Positions 19,345-28,473 of a DNA stretch of 28,473 nucleotides are shown one piece after another. Numbering within the stretch: position 1 is the stretch's first letter; each line of letters begins with the position of its first letter. The notes beneath the pieces are model-generated. The model worked only from the letters and a program-made list of their open reading frames with translations. It had not been told where the DNA came from and made no database searches. This stretch comes from Rhizopus sp. PT2906 (Eukaryota > Mucoromycota > Mucoromycetes > Mucorales > Rhizopodaceae): the NCBI GenBank assembly GCA_025529335.1, contig JAMYHX010000531.1, positions 1 through 28,473 of the forward strand. The letters are read 5' to 3'. The position numbers and the translations under genes are program-made.

Positions 19345-22340
19345 TTGAATTGAACGCTCAAGACTCCATTTGCTTTTCAACTTGCTCTTCTTCTAATTCA
19401 TTCCATCTTGTACAATTGTAATACAGCCATGCAGCATTCTCCTTTGGAGAAGTGTGTATATGTGTGTGTATGATATCAGATCTGTTATAAAAGGAGATGA
19501 TTGGAACTGATTTGGATAAACAATACAGGCTACTGGGTCAAAGAGGGAAAGTAGGACTTCTTCTTTGTGTAAGTTAGTCGCATTGATCCAATGCTAATAC
19601 TATGCTATTGGTAAATGTACATCTTTTTTGGGCGTTGGGGAACCATGAGGCTTTAAATAGAAGCAAATGGTGACCTTTAATCGGATACGAAGTTTTGTTT
19701 ATGCGATGACAATTCATTCATCATGCTGTTAATGGTATCCAGGTGATACAGTGCCCATGGTAACTGAGCTCGGTCTACATTTGGGGGCGCAAAAAAAGTG
19801 GAATGGATATTTTTTTATTTCTTGATTTTTCATACTATAAACTATAAATTTTTTCAAATGTCAGTGTTGCATGTATAAATCTATACAGTTCCTTATATGC
19901 AAGCTATTTATTTGACAGTAAGGAGTTCAATTTTACATCCTTTGCTCCTTATTGTAATTAAGAATTTGTTGCTCCGCAACGGTTAAAATAAGAAACGACA
20001 AGATTACACAAAGGATCGTAAACGATAAACGAATCACAAAGAGTTACAAATGGTGCGATGGGGTGTACGTCATGAACAGATTGGCCACAGAGATGATAAT
20101 CTACCGATTTGGGAATACTTACCAAAGAAAAAGAAAAAAAAGGACTGTGGGAAGTTGATATCATCAAGTAGAAAGATACAAAGTATACTACTGCAGGGTA
20201 CCAAAGCTTAATGCGCGAATGTGCATAGGCTCCAAGCTAAATGGTTAAATCTCGTTTGTTAGTACTAAAAAAAGTTTATACGAAGTATCTGAGCTTTGAT
20301 TAGCCCCAGTTTTCTTCACTTGTGGATCGTATTCAGATGATGTCCTGCAAGTACAGATCATTCAACCAATCTGGACAAAGCGATTTATGTATCGGTGTTT
20401 TAAGGTATGGAAATAGTTTAGGCACCAAATCTATAGAGTGCACATGTAAAGGGGATCATTGAAATTACCACTTAGAGACTTGATCTGGTCCGGTGACGAT
20501 GCCTGGTCTTGGAGCGGTGATGAAAAGAATAGGAGATGAATGAGTCATGCTGTGAGAGATAGCACAGTAACCCACGTTCAAAATTTATGAGACCAGTACA
20601 GCTACAAGTAGTGAAGAGGAGAGTAAACGAAATAGAATTTTTGCTCTTTGTGTGCACTAAATGCTTACAGCCACTCAAGTTTGCACATAGTTTTTAGATT
20701 GAGGTAAAGATGATAATGTACTACAAAGCGCTCGATATTTCAAGGACTATTGAAGTCGTAATTGTGCTAGCTTTATGCTTAAAGGCGAATAGTAGAATGA
20801 GATCAAGCTTTTGTACTGACTTGAATGTGTATATCAAATGACAGTGTAAAATTGGGATAACTCAAGTACCAGGGTGCGTCGTCATGTCTTCAAGGGGTAG
20901 ACGAGTTCCTAGAAGGTGGCGATAACGAGATTGATAAATTAAAGTTAATTAGTGTCAATAAACTGTACTAATAATGTTGCACATTCATTGATTTCATTTA
21001 CTTCAACACACTCAGTACCAGTATATTCATATCTTCTTGTCCAAATGTAGAAGGTAATGTATGCCTTATCTCGTTAAAATGTCAGATGTATACTATGGTG
21101 AGGATTATCGATATGATGATTTCATAGGTTTAATGGTGTAAAGTTGTTTTTGTACATCGCTTAAAAGGAAGGTTTCTTTGTTAAAAGCCTTTAGCGCAAA
21201 ATCCTTTATTTGCGTTCTATAAACTGGATGAAGCCTTACAGCAAGACGCCCTCCCTAAAACCAGTTTCCAATACACAAGTCGGAGGGTCGTGAAACATTA
21301 TCATCTAAGACGGTTTACAATCCAGCTTTCTGTGCAAGGTTCAAAGAGATTTCAACTTCAAAGGCTAAAGCATCAATCTAAAGTCAGATACTGAAGATGC
21401 CCAACAAAAAGCATAAAGGATTAATTGAATTCCTGAGAAGCCTACGTCTCATTTCTATTCAAGCACAATGATGAGCTGCTTCATATACATAATGACCATA
21501 TAATTCTTTTTCATTACACCCACTTCCTTTGAAATTCTTTGTTTACAATATTTACGGCATCGACCGATTGAGACTTGTTTAAAACTCATGTGCACAGCTG
21601 AAACTAGGTACTGTTTCAGCTACTTGATCATATCTCCCACTGATAACCTTCATTTCGTACAGCTAAAGTAAGCTTTAAGAACTAAAACTGTTGTTTATGA
21701 AGTATAATTTAACATCTATTCTTGGGCTTTAATAAAGTTCACTAGTACCTATTATATTGCATTGGCCGTCCATGTTTACCACAAGATGCTCTTTATACGG
21801 ACCATTAGCATAGTGATGATCATAAACCAATCTCTTCAAACGAGAGCTAGAACAATACATACGTACATCCGTATAGTTTCTTCCACATAAGCAACCCTTA
21901 ACGGTAGCGTTGTATTTCTCTTTTTGTGGACATTTCGCCTATTTCTGTTACCTATGCAAATTACATTTGTATAATTAACTGCAGCTTTTGCTATGAACAT
22001 TTTTAAATACCATTGTATGCTTATGATCGAAGAAAATGCTTCCAGTAACAGCTCCTCATACAACATTTTCAGAACGACACGTTTCCATTAAGCATTCGTC
22101 CGCAGTGCTCAAGAATATATATGCTACGAGCTACTACCATCTTGAATAAATTATTTTGAAATAGGTTACAGAGGGAAAAGCCGCTGCTCTCATGTTTGAG
22201 CATAACAAAAAGGCTTGTATCAGCGCATTAATAATAAGAGTGTTATATAAAAACAAGGATTCATTCTGATTATTTATTCATAACAGGAATTTGCAAAGGT
22301 ACCAAATTGCTTAAATATCATTTTCCTTATAGTTGATTTT

Positions 22341-22357
22341 AGACGGTTTAACCGTCT
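22341..22357. repeat. 8-bp inverted repeat around one base
   Basis: Arms AGACGGTT and AACCGTCT around a single T, lying about 30 bp past the stop of the decayed minus-strand gene. Could be a 3' hairpin or a protein site; no further evidence. Confidence 0.5.
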
Positions 22358-22388
22358 TCTAGTAACGTCAGTTTTCTGCTTGATGCTC

Positions 22389-24037
22389 TCACTTTCTAAT
22401 GTCGTTAGCTGCTGGGCCGCGATAGGATTGATATACAACTTCTATGTCTAAAGATATCTCATTGTCAGCATCAGTGACATCGCTTGTTTGAGCAGTCTGA
22501 TTGACCATGGTATGCTAAAATGTATATACTCTCTGTAAGTGATTATTCAATTAATGCGTCAAGTTATCAAACTTACATCAGTTGATAAAGCTTGTATAAA
22601 TGTATTTATACGCTTATCGCAGTTTATAGCGTTTGTTTTCCATTTACGCCTGTTTGCTGCATCTTTCTGTGTTTTTTGAAGGTACTTGCTTTGATTTTTC
22701 CTCTCATTCTTTATCATATTCTTGTATAATACGACTTTCTAGTTATTTTGGTATTGTCTTGTGTGGTGATCTCCTGTAACCGTTCTATTTTCTTTCTTTC
22801 ACGTTCTGGTGCCAGATGTATTCTCAACAGTACAATTAATACTCGATTGAGCATTTTTGTATAGCGATACTTGGTTTTCCAAATATTTTTGAAATGGGTC
22901 ATATACTTTACTTGCGTCATCTTCATAATGTATGTATCGAATATCTTGTTCCTTGCACCTTCTTTTTTAGCAGCAGCAAACAGAGCCTTTTGGAATGGAT
23001 GGAGAGACAAAGAACTGGCAGTGACGCCACGAGGTCCAAAATAGTTAGAATGTATTCTTTGTAAATGGCTCTTATAAAAAAGACTTTCAAAGTCTTTTTC
23101 AAAAAAATTGTTGGTTAAAATCGTTCTGTCAAACGGCGGAGGAAGGTAATCCGCACCATTTTCAACAACAAAGTCTGTTGGCTCAATTTTCTTCAAGAAG
23201 AGGATCCGTTTTTATTTCTAGAACAACTTCATTTCCTTGTTTTATGAAGAATGTTTCCCTGAATGTCAATAGTAGCTTATAAACTTGAATTCTGTATTCA
23301 ACGATATAATCGGATGCATCAGTTAGAGTTTGCCTTATAGTCTTTAAAAATTCGTCTTTGATATCAGCAGGTAAGTCGATTCTAATGAGCGGCATCAAAG
23401 AGGCACTAAAGGTTCTTATGGGAGCTTCCCTATCATGCGGTGACACATTAGTCGTAGTGCTCATAGATTCATATGGCTTTCTTGTATGTCGTCATTCTCC
23501 TGTTCGATTCTATCAGCAATATTATAAAATTCTTTTTCAACGAAATCTTTCCAACGTTGCAATGGGGTCTTATCCTTCCTTTTAAGTAATTTTTCTATTT
23601 CTCCTGCAGGTTCTTGAACCCTGGCTTCAGCATCAGTTATAAGTCCACGCGGTAACCTTGAGCGAGATATTTCTGTCTGGAAAAGCGCATCAGTATTTCC
23701 ACCCGTTTAGTAATAGTGACGGATATAGCTGGAGAGTTGTATTTCAAGTTGTTCCGTAAAGACATCCATCAGATATTGATCTCTATCTTGTGTTGTACAG
23801 TGATGTTTAGGTGCTGGACCAACCCCTTCTCTTCCAAACTTCCATCTGGCTGGAGAGTTCACTACAGAAGGGAATGGGTTGTTTACTTTTCGCTAGTGCT
23901 TCTCTGAATGAAGCTTGGACATCATTATATTTGAAATTCGAAGAAAAAGCTTGTCTGATATACTTTGCAGGATACTTTTGAATTTTATCAATAAAATTAG
24001 TCTTGTTATAAACGAGATAATGTATACATTTACTCAA
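22389..24037 (-). pseudogene. Decayed multi-segment gene, unrecognised, with intact intron
   Basis: A run of coding-like minus-strand segments in shifting frames. In order: 24037-23807 (AKYIRQAFSSNFKYNDVQAS, then MEVWKRRGW); a frame change near 23815; a stop at 23707; a segment to 23461 (PLQRWKDFVEKEFYNIADRI); a frame change to 23464-23183 (MSTTTNVSPHDREAPIRTFS, then LMPLIRIDLPADIKDEFLKT); a frame change near 23190; 23190-22735 (NGADYLPPPFDRTILTNNFF, and later a basic stretch); a frame change near 22735; then 22735-22577 (KNQSKYLQKTQKDAANRRKW) spliced by a clean GTAAGT..TTTTAG intron (22576-22515) to a last exon 22514-22389 ending NDIRK and a TGA. Four or more breaks indicate a pseudogene of about 500 codons. 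I recognise no domain. A remnant of a repeated element gene is the simplest guess. Sequencing error seems an unlikely cause of so many breaks. Confidence 0.55.
22515..22576 (-). other. Intron inside the decayed gene
   Basis: 62 bp, donor GTAAGT and acceptor TTTTAG on the minus strand. The frame is open on both sides in phase 0 and size matches working introns in the window. Confidence 0.55.
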
Positions 24038-25833
24038 TCTTTTATATTATATATTACTGTTCTATGCTTGCATTTTATTATATATAAATATTACAGATAA
24101 TACATATATATATATATATATATACATATAGACTTTCATTACTGATCTCAACTTATCAAGGGAAGCATCCATTCAAAGGTAAAATCAAAGCAACGCATTC
24201 TGATATTCCTTGATTTTCTAGTAGAAACACTAAAAAGAGAACTCATAGCATAAGGATAGGACTTACAGTAGCTTCAAAGAGATTTGATGCCGAACTAAAA
24301 GTAAAAAATGTACTTCTGTTATAGCTTTTTGAAGCCTTGGTGCCTTGGTTTTGTTAATTACTATATTAAGAAAATAAGCTGAGCCTCATCTTATTGGATA
24401 AGCTGTTTTCTAAACGTTATGAGTTACAGATGAGTCTTTGTAGGTTATTGCTACGGTAATCTTTAAGGTATTTTTAGGCTGACAGACTAAAAAAATACTT
24501 TTTCAAAAGGAAATCTACCAAGGATTTTTTGAGTTTTGAAAGATATTTTTTCGAGTCAGAGTTGAGTCTGAAGGGTCATTTACTGCTATATCTAAAAAAA
24601 TAACTGCCTAACGTTATCATCGATAATAATAGTCAAGCGCTAGTTCATAAGCAAGGTATTGAAGCCGTTATTTTTATTTTGATAGCTTTTCTATAGTAGA
24701 GAAGCCAAGTTAAATATGCAAGCAACTTGTTTAGTCATTACCCCAAATTAGTAAAAAAGGAAAAACTATAAATAAGTCAATACTTGATGCTTCCCATACC
24801 ATTTATCATCAGATTAAGGTATACAATGATAATAACTCTTCCACTTATCTTTTCTCCTATTTATCTTTCGCCTTTAATAAAGCTTAGGCGTAGACATCAC
24901 ACGTTGTAAAAATTGAAGCGTTTTACCTCAGATGGTTACATCTGGGTTTCAAGAATCGTTTCTGTAGCATTTGACTGCATCTGTTCCAACTTTCCTACGC
25001 TGTATTCTCACCGTTAGACTCTGTTTTAAAAAGTATGTATGAGCAGTGTGTCTTGTGATGTGAATACTCTCGGTGTTGTAATTTTTTTTTTTGGAAAGAT
25101 GAGAATAAACCAAGCGAGAGAATAATGCTCAACTTTTTCTATTACACCACCGGGAAGCGCCAAAAAGAGAGCGTTGACCATTTTTATGTAGTACGAACTA
25201 TCTGAACTTGGCACTGTGATCAGCCTCTTGCTGATACATACTTCTATTATTCTTCACGTATACGACTCTTTTTACCCTTTAAACATAAACGCTTTTATCC
25301 AACATCGTAATCCATTAAACATTCAGTGCCTAACTTGTTGTTCTCTCTAAGATAATAGTAGTTTCCCTTGTACCTTCGTTTCTAGTGATAGCATGAAACT
25401 CTTTTTCCAGATGTCATGTGTCACACGGTATCCATAATGATGATTGGAGAATAAAAATCACCCCTCCATATTCAGTCGCTACGAACGTATGATTTTTGTA
25501 CAAAAGGCGTCGAGAGGACATTTTGATATCGTTGAGCCCCTGTCTTTTTCTTGACTTCACACTATCCCCCCTTAAAACACTTTTAAACAACGCCGTTGCT
25601 TGGAGACCAAGTTTTATTTTTAACCTTTGCTACAAAACCCGTGTAGTTCCTGAATGGCAGATGTGTGTAACCAATTGTTTTCGTTGGATAATTGTTTTGT
25701 AATTCAGCAAGGATACCAAATAAAGAAACCTACTTGGTTGCATGACGTTACTAGGGGAACATTATTTCAATTCTTTTTTTTTAATTTTTCTTTTCATTTT
25801 TTGCATTTTATGGCGAATTTTATTTGTTTAACA
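24038..25833. other. Intergenic region upstream of the FHA-RING gene
   Basis: AT-rich, with a TA microsatellite at its left end and a T-rich tract (about 25770-25810) just before the FHA-RING start. Short open frames here lack support. Confidence 0.5.
24104..24124. repeat. (TA)n microsatellite
   Basis: About ten TA units, within a longer AT-rich stretch. Confidence 0.9.
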
Positions 25834-27351
25834 ATGGCAACACAACATACAGAAGAACCGAGCTCATCCATAAGAAACCCATTATTTAGAAGGTCAAGTA
25901 GCAGTCAACGCAACGAACCTAAAGTTCATGTCCGAATTGTGCCCAGTATTGAAAATCCCAGTCGCAGTTTAATATTTAGCATTATTGAAAGAGACCTTGA
26001 AGCTGGCAAGGTGATTAAAATCGGGAGATTTACAGATAAATCATCTGTACAAAATCATATATCATTTAAAAGTAAAGTCGTATCTCGATCTCACTGCGAA
26101 GTGTGGTTGAACCATGAAGGAAAGGTAAGTTACTATAAAAAGTATTTACAAGGGGGGTGGAGGGTTGCTCACATGTTGAATGATATCCTCAGAAAAACAA
26201 AAAATAACTTTAATGATTTAATAGATACTCTTAAAAGATACAAAATCATCCTCTGGTACATTTGTGAACCATGTGAGGCTCAGTCCAGCAAATCAAGAAA
26301 GTCGACCTGTTGAAATCAGAGACGGAGATTTAGTCCAACTGGGAGTTGACTATCAAGCTGGATTTGAAGAAATTTATCGTGCAGTCAAAATGAGATTTGA
26401 AGTGAACAGACAATCACAAGCAAAGCAAATTTCTTATTCAATTTCAGCATTTAATAATTTACGTAACATCACAAGTAACAAACAACTCCAGCTGACAGCA
26501 TCATCTGATAATATTCAAGTCGAAGAGTGCTGCATCTGTTTGTATGCTCTGGCTCCATTTCAAGCCTTATTTGTCGCCCCTTGTTCTCATACCTACCACT
26601 TTAAATGCATACGTCCTTTACTTGACAGTTACCCAGGGTTCCAGTGCCCTATTTGCCGCACATATTCCGATCTGGATGCAAGTGTTGCTATGGAAATAGA
26701 AGAAGTTATTGAAAAGTTTGGTCTACGAAAAAATACACATGCACAAACTCAAGGCGATCACTGTTCTTCTAGTTCTTCCTCTTCTTCCTCTGATGCAGAA
26801 GAAGAAGAAGAAATATTGCACCCGTTACCAACTCAAGCTATTCTTAGTGATCCACCACTATCGACTACTCTGGTAGCATGTACAAATAGTCTATCGGGCA
26901 TGATGCCACCATCGTCAAATAATACAACTTCAAATGACATAGAAGGTAATGCTACATAATGCATGTTATTTATTTAGCTTTATTTAGCAATTATTTTTAA
27001 ATAGCAATTATGTCAGATGCAGAAGATCATCATCGCACCAATATTGGTACAAGTGCTTCTGCTGCAGAACAAAAACAAAAGAATACAAAATACAACAACA
27101 ACCTGGTTGAAAAAATCAAAATGGCTTTTTCGAATGATAAACGTAGATCAATCGCTAAAAAACGTATGAACAGTACTGGTACGACCAATAGCTGTAGTAG
27201 CAGTGATGAAATGGAACGATCAGAGACTTACTTTGATCTATCTACACCTACATCTATTCAACATTTAAATCATACCCTTTCTCGTCAATCAACCCATCAT
27301 AACAACCTGAGTGGAATTGTAGAGGAGCTTGCATCAAATGCGTCTCGCTAA
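25834..27351 (+). CDS. FHA-RING E3 ubiquitin ligase (Dma1/CHFR type)
   Basis: Ubiquitin ligase of the fungal Dma1/Dma2 group, which acts in mitotic checkpoint and septation control. Exons 25834-26124, 26225-26945 and proposed 27005-27351 join in frame to 452 aa. FHA phosphopeptide-binding domain at about 30-150: IGRFTDK, VVSRSHCEVW, then KDTKSSSGTFVNHVRLSP and DGDLVQLGVDY. The 100-bp first intron cuts the FHA domain and is required to join these halves. RING-H2 finger starting at C199: CCICL, APCSHTYHFKCI, FQCPICR. A Ser- and Glu-rich stretch follows. Without the second intron (26946-27004, GTAATG..AAATAG) the protein ends at 26959; with it the frame continues in phase 1 into a basic, Ser/Thr-rich tail (KMAFSNDKRRSIAKKRM). 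The start was placed at 25834; an in-frame ATG at 25810 would add eight residues. Confidence 0.88.
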
Positions 27352-28473
27352 ATATGACCTAAAAACGATTGCTATATATTTTATATTCCCCCACTTTCTC
27401 TTTCCCTTCTCATTCTCTTTTTCTCCCTTTTATATATATATATAATAATAATAATAAAGTTATTTTTGTATGAATACAAGTTACTTGACTAGATCTATCA
27501 ATCTTTAAATATATATTGGCTGAACTATGAATATGCAAGAATCCAAAGGATGGATCTTATCTACTTTATTAAAAATACATGCGAGAGATGTAACAAGCAT
27601 ATCTATGCATTTATACGCATGCAAAGAGAGGAAAAGAATTTTTACCAACAATCACTGTACACCTACATTACAAATCTTTACCTCTTTCAAATTCTTTGAT
27701 CTTTTGTTCCTGACAGTGTTCCTTTGATCAAATGACCAGAAAAGTTAGTTTCTGTTATTTAGGAGCTTCGTCTTATTTCCTAAAAGTGCATGTGTGAAGG
27801 AGAATGGTAATACAGTTCTTTCAGTTTCTACACGTCTCATCAATATGGGCGGGGTTCCTTGTGGATAGGAACAATAGTGTATGTGTCCTTGAGATCCAAC
27901 TTGCAAACCCATTCTCTCGATTCTATTCGAGAATTTCTTCAAATAACGGACAGGAACTTCTCCCACGTCTGTCCTTTTCGATCTTGAGAGATTTTACTGA
28001 GCTCAAGGTCCTTCACAATTTGCTCTTGGCTGAAATCCTATTACCACAGTGTGCGGTTTAGAAGTAATAAGAATATAGGCTTTGGAGTTCGCACTTTACA
28101 TTATTGAACATAAAGCGTGGCTTAAAGCTTAGTATCACATCCAAGGTCGAAACAGAGTCAACAACGTTTGAAGTAAGTATTCCTCCCAATGCTTTTTTGT
28201 GGACTAAAATTTTTTAACGATAATAAAAAGTGTTATTTTAAAGAAACTGACAAAGGAATGATTACAGCTAATTAAAGCACACAGAACTTATTCTGTTTCT
28301 GTTCTTGCTGGGATCGAACTCGAACATACACTTATTATATAAAGTTGTAATTGTTATTGTGATTGGTCAGTTTATGTCACTGAGCTTTTGTTACTAATAC
28401 GATTAAGAATAATTTTATTTGATAATAATTTTTAATGACCGATGAGCACATAGCATTTTCATGCTGTATTGCC
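27352..28473. other. 3' flank of the FHA-RING gene, no supported gene
   Basis: About 1.1 kb. Begins with a pyrimidine-rich stretch, TA/ATA repeats and an AATAAAG near 27450-27460 that may be the poly(A) signal. Later open frames (27527-27727, 27804-28061) have no coding character. Nothing else supported up to the window end. Confidence 0.45.

Larger units (their letters stand above)
19283..22388. other. Gene-poor intergenic region
   Basis: About 3.1 kb. Starts with the promoter of paralog B. Beyond that I find only short frames: one without a start codon at 21185-21394 (reported as a finding) and one of 53 codons at 20050-20211 (rejected). A 17-bp near-palindrome is at 22341-22357. No tRNA, no transposase motif. 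Confidence 0.5.

Noticed and set aside
20050..20211. 53-codon plus-strand open frame with a lysine run
   Set aside because: Short, preceded by a stop, no homology I recognise, low-complexity AAA/AAG run.
23077..23099. 11-bp inverted repeat AAAAAGACTTT around one C
   Set aside because: It lies within a coding-like part of the decayed gene and is explained by the codons there (EKDFESLF).
25026..25214. 62-codon minus-strand frame containing VNALFLALPGGVIEKVEHYS
   Set aside because: Some hydrophobic pattern but no family match, no start context and a poly-A run in the middle.
28300..28335. T-loop-like GTTCGAGTTCGATCC on the minus strand near the window end
   Set aside because: No matching T stem or D arm; could not build a cloverleaf.

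Overview
The window looks like nuclear DNA of an early-diverging filamentous fungus, most likely a Mucorales species (Mucor, Rhizopus or a relative). It is AT-rich. Its genes are cut by many small introns (about 48-63 bp, a few of 80-100 bp) with GT..AG ends and CTAAC/CTGAC-like branch sites. The recognisable proteins are eukaryotic and fungal-type: Rad51, Vti1, CLASP, TEA factor, FYVE protein and Dma1-type FHA-RING ligase. The genus is an inference; I could not compare databases.

Layout. Bases 1-14634 are mostly gene-dense: the 3' end of an unrecognised Pro/Ser-rich gene (+), RAD51 (+), VTI1 (-, convergent with RAD51, 76 bp between stops), a decayed gene (-, about 3399-4284), a CLASP microtubule-binding protein (+, 5673-9728), a TEA-domain transcription factor (+, 10760-12517) and a FYVE zinc-finger coiled-coil protein (-, 12908-14634). 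Bases 14635-25833 are gene-poor. They hold two tandem secreted-protein paralogs (-, 16603-17307 and 18554-19282) with matching TATA-box promoters, and a second, heavily frameshifted gene remnant (-, 22389-24037) that keeps a clean intron. Bases 25834-27351 hold a Dma1/CHFR-type FHA-RING ubiquitin ligase (+), for which I propose a third exon. The last 1.1 kb shows nothing convincing.

Working together. The genes are not an operon-like set; most are conserved housekeeping or regulatory genes (homologous recombination, vesicle fusion, microtubule dynamics, transcription, endosomal lipid recognition, mitotic checkpoint ubiquitination). The unusual content is: (1) a fungal TEA factor whose C-terminal half resembles the animal TEAD YAP-binding domain but has Tyr where the animal palmitoylated Cys sits; (2) the tandem secreted, Lys/Ala-rich, amphipathic protein family; (3) two unrecognised decayed genes next to gene-poor stretches. 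No bacterial features, CRISPR arrays, tRNA or rRNA were found. All exon joins were made by eye from reading frame, splice consensus and protein-family conservation.
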